Of a stretch of 64,000 nt of DNA, positions 17,749 through 26,901 are shown one piece after another (positions within the stretch are counted from its first letter, which is position 1; every line of letters starts with the position of its first letter). The notes under the pieces are model-generated. The model was given only the letters and a program-made list of their open reading frames with translations. It was not told the DNA's origin and did not search any database. A program made the translations under genes and the position numbers. This stretch comes from Phycisphaeraceae bacterium (GTDB lineage Bacteria > Planctomycetota > Phycisphaerae > Phycisphaerales > Zrk34): assembly GCA_028282805.1 (NCBI GenBank), contig JANQHD010000009.1, positions 62,001 through 126,000 of the forward strand, written 5' to 3'.

Positions 17749-18453
17749 CTAGTCCGCGTTGCCCTCCGTGATCCGGACGCGCTGGTACAAGCCGCCCGAG
17801 CCGAAGAACAGGTGCGTGTTGGTGCTGGTCAGGTTCGGGGCGAATGCGCGGATGTCCGCGATCGTGATCGACATGTCTTCGGCATACTCGCCGTCGTACT
17901 CGTGGTCGATGGCCAGGGTCACCCGGTCGCCACGCTTCTGGATCCGCGCCAGGTGCGTGCCTTCGACCGTCATGTAGCCGATCTTCTTGTTGTCGAAGGG
18001 CTGCTTGCCGACGCCGACGAACCCCTCGGCGTAACCGGGCGCGTGGATGCGCATCATGACCGAGTTGCCGGGCTCCTTGTACGGCCCGGCGCCGACGCCC
18101 TCGCCCAAGCCGACGAACATGATCCCCGGGTTGCGGTCGTTGACGAACACGACGTCGAACGTGAAGTCTCGGTCGAGGTAATCGCCGCGCCGCGTGCGCA
18201 GGTACGTGCGCGATCGTGTGCGTGCCCCGTCCGCTTCGAGCGTCGCCGTCGCGGCCGGTTCGAGGAACTCTGGGACCGGGTTGTCACTGTTCAACACCGC
18301 CCACGCGGGAGCGGCGGCCGCCTGCGTAGTTGGGCCGCCGTCTTGCGTCTTGGGTTGAGCGCATGCGCCCAATGACATCAATAGCGTGCAGGCCGTGATC
18401 CCTAACAGGCCGCGTGCTTTCGCGCCCATGGCTTGCCGTCGTCCGGGTTTCAT
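17749..18453 (-). CDS. Hypothetical lipoprotein
   Basis: The ATG at 18453 follows AGGGGAT at a good distance and begins MKPGRRQAMGAKARGLLGITACTLLMSLGACAQ, a lipoprotein signal with lipobox LGAC, giving 234 residues. The upstream 61 codons of the open frame run into the tRNA promoter region and are rejected. The mature part is beta-rich (DFTFDVVFVNDRNPGIMFVGLGEG; NSVMMRIHAPGYAEGFVGVG; HLARIQKRGDRVTLAIDHEYDGEY), suggesting a jelly-roll or LamG-like carbohydrate-binding fold. That is inference from pattern only. It lies between a sulfatase and tRNA-Ile and probably acts in the periplasm or on the outer surface. Confidence 0.75.
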   Translation of the reverse strand: MKPGRRQAMGAKARGLLGITACTLLMSLGACAQPKTQDGGPTTQAAAAPAWAVLNSDNPVPEFLEPAATATLEADGARTRSRTYLRTRRGDYLDRDFTFDVVFVNDRNPGIMFVGLGEGVGAGPYKEPGNSVMMRIHAPGYAEGFVGVGKQPFDNKKIGYMTVEGTHLARIQKRGDRVTLAIDHEYDGEYAEDMSITIADIRAFAPNLTSTNTHLFFGSGGLYQRVRITEGNAD

Positions 18454-18603
18454 TTTGTATCCCCTGTCTAAGAAATGACGCCGTCGGGCGTCGCGAGACG
18501 GTTCGATTTTACCCATGACGGCGAGGGTCTCCGACACAATTATGTGACCGAGCGCCCTCGGCTGCGCACCAAAAAGCCCCGCCGCTCGGCGGGGCCTGGA
18601 TAG

Positions 18604-19939
<1,336 letters not shown>

Positions 19940-19963
19940 GCCTCTCGCTTCAACGCGAACCCC

Positions 19964-20001
19964 AAAGCCCACCCATGGCCATGGGTGGGCTTTATTTATT
20001 T
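19964..20001 (+). terminator. Intrinsic terminator of gap (perfect palindrome)
   Basis: A perfect 30-base palindrome at 19964-19993 (left arm AAAGCCCACCCATGG) is followed by ATTTATTT. The same 30-base palindrome recurs after rpoD at 44674-44703. Confidence 0.9.
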
Positions 20002-20089
20002 GTGCAGTCATTGCGTGCAACAAAGCATCGGTACGCCGTCTGGTACGGTAAACAAACACACCGCTGGGCCGCCCATTCTGGAGACACGC

Positions 20090-20434
20090 ATGAAACGCCT
20101 TGCCACCGCCCTGTTGCTCACCGCCCTGCTCGCCGGTTGCCAGACCGCCAACAAGCACGCCAACCTGACCGCCGACGACCACATTGTCGGTGGCGGCTAC
20201 GCGATCGAGTTCACCGCCCCCTTCGCCGGCACCGCGATCCTCGTCGACAACTCGACCGGCAAGTATGTGGCCACGAAGTCCATGGAAGCCGGCGACGATT
20301 TTGAGATGTCCCTCGACCCCTCGGAAGAGCACGTCCAACAGTTGCTCGGCGAAGACCTCTCAAGCACCAACCTGATCCTGTACTTCGTGCCCAATGAATG
20401 GGACGATGAATCGGCCTATAAATCAGCCGAGTGA
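20090..20434 (+). CDS. Small hypothetical lipoprotein
   Basis: The ATG at 20090 follows GGAG (20080-20083) and starts MKRLATALLLTALLAGCQTANKH, a textbook lipoprotein signal peptide with lipobox LAGC; the product is 114 residues. The mature part is acidic (VGGGYAIEFTAPFAGTAILVDNSTGKYVATKSMEAGDDFEMSLDPSEEHVQQLL). I recognise no named family. The in-frame stretch upstream to 19985 lies in the gap terminator and is rejected. It is probably anchored in a cell membrane; function unknown. Confidence 0.75.
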   Translation: MKRLATALLLTALLAGCQTANKHANLTADDHIVGGGYAIEFTAPFAGTAILVDNSTGKYVATKSMEAGDDFEMSLDPSEEHVQQLLGEDLSSTNLILYFVPNEWDDESAYKSAE

Positions 20435-20469
20435 GACACACGCCAAGCGCGTTCACAAGCACCCCGAAC

Positions 20470-20528
20470 AGCCGGCGGCATACCTGCCGCCGGTTCCGGA
20501 AGCGGCGCCTGTAAGGTGCCGGCTACCG
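20470..20528 (+). repeat. REP-like two-hairpin repeat, copy 1
   Basis: A 59-base element made of two hairpins: CCGGCGGCA-TACC-TGCCGCCGG (20472-20493) and GGCGCC-TGTAA-GGTGCC (about 20504-20520). A second copy of identical length lies in opposite orientation at 61429-61487. The first 31 bases match at 30 positions, and the second stem is conserved as structure rather than sequence. It lies between the convergent lipoprotein and GH16 genes and may also act in termination. Confidence 0.75.
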
Positions 20529-20539
20529 TTGGTGCATGC

Positions 20540-21364
20540 TTACTCGACCGGTTTGTAGAACCGGAAGTAGTCGTAGTACGCGACCGACTGCTCCGGCTGC
20601 TTGTCGCACCACTTGGCGGCGATGGCGGTGAGCCAGACGTTGACCATGTCGTGGGTGAACTGGTCGGCCGGGTATTCGCCGACCTGCGTCACCTCGCCGT
20701 CGACGTAGAACGTGACGGCCTGCTCGTCCCACTTGAACGCGTAGGTGTGCCACTGGCTGGCGTCGAAGCCCTCGATCTTCGTGTGGTCCGCGGGCGGCTT
20801 GGGGCGTCGGCCGAACTCCTTGCCGTCGGGCTTCCAGATGATGATGTGCTGCGTGAACTGGTTGTAGTCCGGGTCGGCGTTCTCGTAACAGTCGATCTCG
20901 GTCCGGCGGATGTCGGGGTACGTGGTCGACACGTGGCCCTTGTCGTTGCCGACCGCGGCCATGGCCCAGAACGCGTGGTGCCAGCCCTCGTCAACTTTGC
21001 CGTCGTTGTCGTGGTCGACGCCGTCGCCGAGCTTGGCGCGCACCTCGTAGTAGCCGTAGCGGAACCGCTCGCGGGTGACGATGCCGGCGCCGGAGTTTCT
21101 CTTGCCGGCGATGGGTTGGTCGTGCCTGTTCAACGACAGCACGAGCGAACCGTCTTTGACCGACACGTTTTCCGGCAGTTGCACCGAGCGGTGCTTGTTG
21201 TCGGCGCGGTAGTACCAGCGGTCGGTGTCGAGCTTGTCGCCGTCGAACTCGTCGGCCCACGCGAGTTCGTAGCCCTCGGGTGCAGCCGGCGGGTCGGCGA
21301 TCGAAGAGCAGGCGGAAGCCGCGGCGAACAACGCGGCGATCAAAACGAAGTGGTGAAAACGCAT
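20540..21364 (-). CDS. Secreted glycoside hydrolase family 16 enzyme
   Basis: This 274-residue protein starts MRFHHFVLIAALFAAASACSS (lipoprotein-type signal) with AGGAGA before the ATG. The GH16 jelly-roll opens with YELAWADEFDGDKLDTDRWYY. The catalytic motif ExDxxE is seen as EIDCYE (Glu about 156, Asp 158, Glu 161). The stretch RFRYGYYEVRAKLG...GWHHAFWAM and WHTYAFKWDEQAVTFYVDGEV are family landmarks. GH16 enzymes cleave laminarin, agarose, porphyran or carrageenan; the extra DGVDHDNDGKVDEG loop could bind calcium. Substrate is undecided, but the sulfatase neighbours suggest algal glycan. Its start codon lies 33 bases after an intrinsic terminator of the candidate RNA upstream, so its own promoter is not obvious. 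Confidence 0.92.
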   Translation of the reverse strand: MRFHHFVLIAALFAAASACSSIADPPAAPEGYELAWADEFDGDKLDTDRWYYRADNKHRSVQLPENVSVKDGSLVLSLNRHDQPIAGKRNSGAGIVTRERFRYGYYEVRAKLGDGVDHDNDGKVDEGWHHAFWAMAAVGNDKGHVSTTYPDIRRTEIDCYENADPDYNQFTQHIIIWKPDGKEFGRRPKPPADHTKIEGFDASQWHTYAFKWDEQAVTFYVDGEVTQVGEYPADQFTHDMVNVWLTAIAAKWCDKQPEQSVAYYDYFRFYKPVE

Positions 21365-21396
21365 AACGAGTCTCCTGTGGTGAGCACCCCATTATG

Positions 21397-21438
21397 CAAA
21401 AACAAAGACGCACCGTGCAAATGCGACACGGCGCGTCT
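21397..21438 (-). terminator. Intrinsic terminator closing the candidate large RNA
   Basis: On the minus strand 21426-21438 and 21406-21418 pair over 13 bp (with two G.U) around a 7-base loop. The run TTGTTTTT follows immediately. It lies 33 bases before the GH16 start codon and 10 bases after the proposed closing helix of the RNA. Confidence 0.88.
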
Positions 21439-22655
21439 GTATTTGCGTGCTGCTTCGGGCAGCCCCGACTTCTCGTTCCCGCGTTTGTCGAACCCGTCAG
21501 GGCCCGGCGATCGCGGGGCGGTCTTTGAAACACGTGATCTCGGCAGGCGTCCCCGCCTTACCCAGTGCACGGTGGGCGCGTCGAGCATTCCAAGACTGTT
21601 CCACGACCTTTGGCCAAGGCCGCGTGACGTCCCTCTGAGCTGCACCGATCCCATAAGGCCCATGGTTTCACCCGCCACCCCGTCGGGTGCGCGAGATACC
21701 TCGGTCATCGATGCCGGCTTGTGCACCCGGTCGCCGTTTGTGTCGGGTGATCAAACCCGACGTTGACCTGTACCCGTGCGCCGCCGCCCGCTTACGCGAA
21801 CGGTGCGCCGTGGCCTGGGGCCCGGCCGACCGAACGTGCCAGTCGCAATGCCATCTGCGGGAACCGCCGGCCCGGTCCGACCTAGTTGAACGCGTTCGTC
21901 GTCGCGCGGCCTTTCAACCACGCTGCGATCCCGTGTTCGCCGAATCGGGGGCGCTTCTCGCAGACGCACTGCCCTCAGTCCGTCCGCCCGTGGCGATGAG
22001 GTTTCCCGGCCAAGCCCGTAGGCCCGCCCGTTTCACCGCCCGGTCTCGAACTGGAACACCTCAAGTCCGACCGACCTCACCCGCCGCTGCTCGCGCCGCG
22101 TTGGATGTTGGACCGATCAAACCGCTGTGGTGATCCCGGGTTCGCTCAGCTTGGTGTCCCTCCGCCGCAAGCGGCCGAGTTCGTGTCCATAGCCGATCTT
22201 GATTCCGGGATTGGCCCGTGCGCCCGTACGGCTTTCCTTTGGGGCCTCGGCTCTTCCAAGCCTTCGGCCCACCGCCGGTGCGCCCGGCATCGACACCGCC
22301 GGTCGATCGCTTGCGTGCTTTGCCGCTTGCGTCCGCTGCCAGCGCTTTCGCGGTGGGCTGCGACGTCAAACGTGCGTCAACCTGCGCGGTGCCGCCATTC
22401 ACAGCCCCGCACTCGGCCTCGTCGACCGACAACCAACGGGGGTTCTCGGCCGCTTGTGCTCGCGTGCGGGCGATGGTTACGACGGGGTTTCGCTCGCCGT
22501 GCGACGTCAAGTCCCTTTCGGTCCACTTGCGCGTCTTGCCGGTTCGCTACCCGGGTTTCCCTGGGAATCCCGTCGTTTCTCGACGTGTGTTTCACATGTC
22601 AAAGACCATCCGATCAGACGAGGCTGCCCGAAACAGCAGGCATGAAATGAACTGA
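21397..22655 (-). ncRNA. Candidate large structured non-coding RNA (about 1.25 kb), class unknown
   Basis: No convincing protein gene covers this stretch. All three plus frames stay open over about 22218-22645 simply because stop triplets are absent, and no frame shows a domain. On the minus strand the ends 22619-22638 and 21448-21467 can form a 20-bp closing helix with two G.U pairs. Many local hairpins follow: 22508-22529 (GAAA loop), 22339-22356 (GAAA), 22164-22175 (CUUG), 21963-21984, 21904-21923 (8 bp, GAAA, three G.U), 21784-21803 (8 bp, GUAA, two G.U), 21742-21761 (7 bp), 21602-21624 (9 bp, two G.U), 21545-21558 (GGGA). The G.U pairs would be A.C mismatches on the plus strand, so the RNA is on the minus strand. 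A promoter-like sequence precedes it and an intrinsic terminator ends it. It does not match rRNA, RNase P, tmRNA or group I intron cores that I can recall. Transcription is inferred. Confidence 0.65.
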
Positions 22656-22664
22656 CCAAAGCCG

Positions 22665-22692
22665 AATCTAACGCACGCCCCACTGGGCTCAA
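22665..22692 (-). promoter_or_regulatory. Candidate promoter of the large RNA
   Basis: On the minus strand, -35-like TTGAGC (22687-22692), a 16-base spacer and -10-like TAGATT (22665-22670) each match the consensus at four of six bases. They place a start near 22655, about 17 bases before the closing helix. The rest of the gap up to 22902 holds only a small GGCG/CGCC hairpin near 22771-22786. Confidence 0.4.
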
Positions 22693-22902
22693 AACGAAAA
22701 ATCGACTATTTGCCCGACTTGTGAACAAGCGGTGTCGATTGTGCATAGCGGTGGAAAAGTTGTCGCGCTAAGGCGTCGAAACGCCGCGCCGCACCACACT
22801 AACCGACGGGATCGGCAGGTCGTTTTAGGCCATCGATTTACGTGTGGCCCGCGCCGCCATGCGATCCGTTTTCCCCGGGCGATCGGCGTGCAGTGACCCG
22901 AG

Positions 22903-23400
22903 TTATCCCCTTATCCACCGCCGAGCTTCGGCCAAGCCCGCCCGCCATTCGACGTACCGGTAAGCGATACCTTGCCCTTCGTGCAACACACGCAAGCGCT
23001 CGAGGTGGTGTTCATAAACGTCGTTTTGCCAGTCCTGCGCCGCGGGGTCGCAGAAATACACCCGGCAGCCCAACGGCCGCAGCGCATGCACGCCGCACAA
23101 CTTGTCGTTTTGAAACGGGCAACCGTCGAGTTGAGGCAGCTCCGCCACAAACAAAGCATCGCGCTGTGTGTCGTCGAGTTGTTCGACCAGCCACGCGATC
23201 TCCAACGCCGTGACCCACAGCTGGTGCCCGTACGTTTCGAAGTGGCAACACTTGCCGCTGAGCCAACACGTGGGCTTTCGCGCGGCGACGTCTTTGTCGA
23301 GTTCGTCATACGCCGCGCGCAACGCAGAACCGACCGTCTCGCGCCGAGCCGCGTGGAACCAGCACGACCAATCCCCTTGCGCCTCAGTGTTCGGTGGCAT
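22903..23400 (-). CDS. YkgJ-family cysteine-cluster protein (1)
   Basis: This 165-residue cytoplasmic protein carries scattered cysteines typical of the YkgJ/UPF0153 zinc- or iron-binding family: CWLSGKCCHFETYGHQLWVT, then LDGCPFQNDKLCGVHALRPLGCRVYFCDP. The pattern Cx4CC...Cx6Cx8Cx4C could hold a metal or Fe-S cluster. It overlaps the 3' end of the next cysteine-cluster gene by 17 bases, so the two are surely in one operon. The biochemical role of the family is not established. Confidence 0.85.
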   Translation of the reverse strand: MPPNTEAQGDWSCWFHAARRETVGSALRAAYDELDKDVAARKPTCWLSGKCCHFETYGHQLWVTALEIAWLVEQLDDTQRDALFVAELPQLDGCPFQNDKLCGVHALRPLGCRVYFCDPAAQDWQNDVYEHHLERLRVLHEGQGIAYRYVEWRAGLAEARRWIRG

Positions 23401-23851
23401 CGCGCCGGATCCGGATCTGTTCGATGGGGTAGAAGTCGCCCTGTCCGTCCAGGCCCTTGGTCATGCCCGGGCAGTCGTGCGACGCACGCACGTAGTCCTC
23501 CGGCGTGTCCAGGTTCTCGGGCCAGAAGGGCCAGGTCCGGCACTGCGTCGGCCGCACACCGTAGATCGAACACAGCGCCCGGCCCTGCGCGTCGCGCTCG
23601 AGGAACACGCAGTCGTACTGGCCGCCCACCTTGACCTCACCTAGCGACCACCGGCCCTGCACCTTATGGCAGTAGGTTCGCAGAAACTCGTCGCGCGTCA
23701 TCGCGAAGTGTTCGGCCATCGCGTCGAGTTCGTCGTCGGTGAACCACACGTAACCCGGCGGCCCCGTGCAACAGTTGCCGCATTGCGTGCACGTGAAGCG
23801 CAAACCCTCGGCGTACCACTCGTCCTGTTGCGTGATCGCGCGGCGTCCCAT
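23384..23851 (-). CDS. YkgJ-family cysteine-cluster protein (2)
   Basis: The product is 155 residues. The hallmark FTCTQCGNCCTGPPGYVWFTDDELDAMAEHF is followed by YDCVFLERDAQGRALCSIYGVRPTQCRTWPFWPENL, the CxxCxxCC...C...C pattern of YkgJ/UPF0153 proteins, thought to chelate zinc or an Fe-S cluster. It starts MGRRAITQQDEWYAEGL at 23851, four bases after the stop of the deacetylase-like gene, and its end overlaps its paralogue. The operon deacetylase - YkgJ - YkgJ may hint at a metal-dependent modification system, but this is speculation. Confidence 0.88.
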   Translation of the reverse strand: MGRRAITQQDEWYAEGLRFTCTQCGNCCTGPPGYVWFTDDELDAMAEHFAMTRDEFLRTYCHKVQGRWSLGEVKVGGQYDCVFLERDAQGRALCSIYGVRPTQCRTWPFWPENLDTPEDYVRASHDCPGMTKGLDGQGDFYPIEQIRIRRDATEH

Positions 23852-23855
23852 GCGC

Positions 23856-24800
23856 TCAGTTTAGCAGCGCCCGCAGGTAAGTCGACACACACCGCGCCAG
23901 CGACGCGAGGTTGTAGCCGCCCTCGAGCGTGCTGACGACCCGCCCCCCCGCGTGGCGGTCGGCGACCTCGCACAGCTTGCCGGCCAACCAATCGAACGTG
24001 TCGGTCGTCCACGCCAACCCGCCCAGCGGGTCGTCGGCCTCGGCGTCGAAGCCCGCGCTGATCAGAAGCACCTGGGGCTCGAACGCCTCGAGCCTCGGCA
24101 GCACCTGCTTCTCGTACGCCTCGCGTGCCTCCGCGTCGCCCGTGCCCGGCAACAGCGTCACGTTGAGCGTCGCCCCCGCGCCGTCGCCGTTGCCGGTTTC
24201 GTGCTCGAAGCCCGTGCCGGGGAACTGGAAGCGCGGGTGCTCGTGCGTGCTGACGAACAGCACGTCGCCGCGCTGGTCGAACACGTGCTGCGTGCCGTTG
24301 CCGTGGTGCACGTCGAAATCGACGATCGCCACGCGCTCCATGCCGTGGGCGCGCACCAGGTGCTCGGCGGCGATCGCGATGTTGTTGAACAAACAGAAGC
24401 CCATCGCCTGCGACCGCTCGGCGTGGTGGCCGGGCGGCCGGCCCATGCTGAAAGCACGCTGGACCGTGCCCGCCATCACCGTGTCCGCCGCGGCGATCGC
24501 GCCGCCCGCCGACAGCAGCGCGACTTCGTAGCTGGCGGGGCAGATCGGTGTGTCGAGCGAATCGAGGTACCCCGGGGCGCTGGCGCACTGCTCGGCCACA
24601 CGCTCCACGTACTCGGGCGAGTGGATCGCCGTAATCGCATCAACCGCGGCGAGCTTCGCCTCGATGCGCATCAACCGCTCGAGCAGGCCGTCTTCGGTCA
24701 GCTTTTCCATGATCGCCCGCAGCCGGTCGGCCCGCTCGGGGTGCCCGTGGCCGGTGTCGTGCGTCAGGTAACGTTCGTCGTAAACCAAGCCCACACTCAT
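23856..24800 (-). CDS. Histone deacetylase-like amidohydrolase (AcuC/HDAC superfamily)
   Basis: With the ATG at 24800 the product is 314 residues (MSVGLVYDERYLTHDTGHGHPERADRLRAI); an ATG at 24812 would add four residues. The zinc-dependent deacetylase core is complete: RPPGHHAERSQAMGFCLFNNIAIAA (catalytic His pair), VDFDVHHGNGTQHVF (Asp-x-His zinc ligands), STHEHPRFQFPGTGFEHETG, and LISAGFDAEADDPLGGL (third ligand Asp), ending in STLEGGYNLASLARCV. Bacterial members deacetylate acetylated lysines, polyamines or acetoin-pathway proteins; the substrate here is unknown. It heads an operon with the two cysteine-cluster genes and is divergent from the PD-(D/E)XK-like gene. Confidence 0.93.
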   Translation of the reverse strand: MSVGLVYDERYLTHDTGHGHPERADRLRAIMEKLTEDGLLERLMRIEAKLAAVDAITAIHSPEYVERVAEQCASAPGYLDSLDTPICPASYEVALLSAGGAIAAADTVMAGTVQRAFSMGRPPGHHAERSQAMGFCLFNNIAIAAEHLVRAHGMERVAIVDFDVHHGNGTQHVFDQRGDVLFVSTHEHPRFQFPGTGFEHETGNGDGAGATLNVTLLPGTGDAEAREAYEKQVLPRLEAFEPQVLLISAGFDAEADDPLGGLAWTTDTFDWLAGKLCEVADRHAGGRVVSTLEGGYNLASLARCVSTYLRALLN

Positions 24801-24870
24801 GCCCGCAATCATACCGCCGCTTGTGGTGCGCGTCTGCGGGCCGTAACTTCCGGGGGTGGATTGGAACGCC

Positions 24871-25497
24871 ATGAACATTGTCGAGGCGGTGGCCGACGCG
24901 CTAAGCCGGCAAGCGGCTGCGGACGACGCTGAACAGGCGGTGTACTCCATCGATGCGCTCGACGAGCTCCGGTTGCACCCGCCGATCCAGCGGGCCCTGC
25001 GCGACGCGGGCTTCGGCGTCCACCCCGAGCAGCGCTACCCCGCCGACCGGACGAAGCGGAAGAAGAGCCACGGCAAACGCTGCGACCTCGTGCTCACGCC
25101 GGGCGGTCGGGCCCTGATGGAGCCGGACGTGGAAACGACGCTCTTCGAACCGCCCGACGCGGTGGTGCTCGAGGCGGCATTCTGGCTGGAAGTGAAGACC
25201 GTCAGCCAGTTCACCACGGATGGGCCGTTCGCGCGGTACTCGGCCGAGTTGCTCAGCCCCGTCTCGCAAGACATCAAGAAGATGGCCTCCGACCGCATGA
25301 TCTTTCACGCCGGGTTGATGCTCGTGCTGTTCACCGCCGACGAACCGACGGCACGCCACGACTTTGCCGCGTGGGAAGCCCGCGTGCTCAAACGCGGCTA
25401 CCCCGTCGCCCCACCGATCACACGAGGCTTCGACCTGACCGACCGCATGGGCAACACCCGATGCACGGTCGCGCTGTTCCCCGTCCGCCGGCTGTGA
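24871..25497 (+). CDS. PD-(D/E)XK nuclease-superfamily-like protein
   Basis: I take the ATG at 24871 (208 residues); an in-frame GTG at 24856 lacks a ribosome site. I do not recognise a named family. An all-helical start is followed by GFGVHPEQRYP, KRCDLVLTPGG with Asp at about 72, and FWLEVKTVSQF with Glu 107 and Lys 109. This D...ExK spacing on predicted strands is the active-site layout of the PD-(D/E)XK fold, so a nuclease or nuclease-derived role is likely (inference). It is divergent from the deacetylase-like gene and convergent with sulfatase 3, with three bases between the stops. Confidence 0.65.
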   Translation: MNIVEAVADALSRQAAADDAEQAVYSIDALDELRLHPPIQRALRDAGFGVHPEQRYPADRTKRKKSHGKRCDLVLTPGGRALMEPDVETTLFEPPDAVVLEAAFWLEVKTVSQFTTDGPFARYSAELLSPVSQDIKKMASDRMIFHAGLMLVLFTADEPTARHDFAAWEARVLKRGYPVAPPITRGFDLTDRMGNTRCTVALFPVRRL

Positions 25498-25500
25498 CAA

Positions 25501-26901
25501 TCACTGCGGGAAGTTGAACTTCGCGATCGGGCTGGGTGTGCGGGATTCCTTGAACAGCTTGCGGGCCTTGGCGACGAGGTCGGGGCGCTTTGAAGCAAGG
25601 TTATGAGTTTCGCCGATGTCGCGCGACAGGTCGTAGATCTCGACCGGGCCGTTCGGGTTCTTCTTGACGTTGTACTGCACGGCTTTGTAGTCGCCGAAGC
25701 GCACGGCGCGGCGGCCGCCCCTCTCGAAAAACTCCCAGTAAAGGTGGGTGTGCTGTTTTTGCTCGCCCTTTTGCAGCACGGTGGGCAGGTACGAGATGCC
25801 ATCCAAGCCCTCGGGCGTTTCGATGCCCGCCAGGTCGCAGGCGGTGGGAAGAAAATCCCAGAACGCGGATACGTGATCGCTCTCGCTGCCGGGCTCAACG
25901 GTGTCGGGCCACCAGACGATCATGGGCGTGCGGATGCCGCCCTCGTACATGTCGCGCTTGGCGCCGCGCAGCGGGCCGGACGAATTGAAGTCGGACTCGC
26001 GGTGGCCGCCGGCCTCGGTGGCGCCGTTGTCGGAGGCGAAGATGACGATCGTGTTCTTCTCGAGGCCGTGCTCGCGCAGCTTGGCGACGATCTGGCCGAC
26101 CTCCCAGTCGAGGCGGCTGATCATGGCGGCCCAGGTGGCGTTGGGCTCGTCGGTGCCCCGGTAGTGGCCCTGCTTAACCTTGCGTTCGGGGAACTTGCCG
26201 CGGTACTTGGCGACCCACTTCTCGGGCGCGTACAGCGAGACGTGGGGGATCAGCGACGAGTAGTGCAGGAAGAACGGCCCGTCCTTGTTGTCGTCGATGA
26301 ATTGCAGCGCATCCTTGATCACGATGTCGTGGATGTAGGTGTCGCCCTCGTGCTTGTGGTTGTTGGGCAGGTCGATGGTCTTGCCGTTCTTGTAGATGCG
26401 CGGCGGGAAGTAGTGGTGGGCCTCGGCGTGGCCGAGCACGCCGGAGAAGAAGTCGAAGCCCTTGTCGTGCGGGTGCTGCGGGCCTGGCACATTGCACGAG
26501 AGCGACGACTTGCCCACCATCGCGGTCTTGTAGCCGGCGTTCTTGAGCAGGCGTGCGACGGTGATGTCTTGCGGGTCGGGTCGGAGGGCGACGTTGCCGT
26601 TGCCGCGCATGTAGGTGTGGCCGGTGTGCAGGCCGGTCATCAGGCAGCTGCGCGACGGGGCGCAGACGGTCGAACCGCTGTAGTGCTGGGTGAACTTCAT
26701 GCCCTGCTCACACAGCCGGTCGATGTGCGGGGTTTCGATCTGTTTCTGGCCGTAGCAGCCGAGGTCGCCGTAGCCGAGGTCGTCGGCGAGGATGAAGATG
26801 ATGTTCGGCTTGGCCTGCTCGGCGCGGGCGACGCCGTTGCTGAACAACAGCAATGCGAAAACGAAAAGACAGCCGAGCGTACGGTACGTGGATGCGATCA
26901 T
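25501..26901 (-). CDS. Secreted type I sulfatase (3)
   Basis: This 466-residue sulfatase starts MIASTYRTLGCLFVFALLLFSNGVARA at an ATG preceded by GAGGG. Core motifs are PNIIFILADDLGYGDLGCYG, the formylglycine site STVCAPSRSCLMTG (Cys at about 80), MVGKSSLSCN, FASDNGATEAGG and the C-terminal EIYDLSRDIGETHNLA. It is strikingly similar in order and wording to sulfatase 1 at 12546 (HYSGSTVCAPSR, FFLHYSSLIPHVSLYAPEKW, GGIRTPMIVWWPDTVEPGS), so the two are paralogues. It is likely exported to act on sulfated polysaccharide. A TGGTGT-AC-ACACCA inverted repeat at 26925-26938 just upstream of the start may be an operator. Confidence 0.94.
   Translation of the reverse strand: MIASTYRTLGCLFVFALLLFSNGVARAEQAKPNIIFILADDLGYGDLGCYGQKQIETPHIDRLCEQGMKFTQHYSGSTVCAPSRSCLMTGLHTGHTYMRGNGNVALRPDPQDITVARLLKNAGYKTAMVGKSSLSCNVPGPQHPHDKGFDFFSGVLGHAEAHHYFPPRIYKNGKTIDLPNNHKHEGDTYIHDIVIKDALQFIDDNKDGPFFLHYSSLIPHVSLYAPEKWVAKYRGKFPERKVKQGHYRGTDEPNATWAAMISRLDWEVGQIVAKLREHGLEKNTIVIFASDNGATEAGGHRESDFNSSGPLRGAKRDMYEGGIRTPMIVWWPDTVEPGSESDHVSAFWDFLPTACDLAGIETPEGLDGISYLPTVLQKGEQKQHTHLYWEFFERGGRRAVRFGDYKAVQYNVKKNPNGPVEIYDLSRDIGETHNLASKRPDLVAKARKLFKESRTPSPIAKFNFPQ

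Noticed and set aside
22061-22510. 149-residue open frame on the minus strand inside the candidate RNA
   Set aside because: It is rich in R, G, A, K and T without any domain. Other frames here are equally open because stop triplets are rare, and it crosses several predicted hairpins.
22105-22655. Overlapping plus-strand open frames of 145-181 residues
   Set aside because: All three plus frames stay open over about 430 bases, which reflects base composition rather than coding.
21397-22655. Group II intron, RNase P, tmRNA or rRNA fragment as explanation of the structured region
   Set aside because: I could not find a group II domain V, the RNase P or tmRNA core sequences, or universal rRNA motifs. 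The T-loop-like stretch near 22040 does not fold as a tRNA arm.
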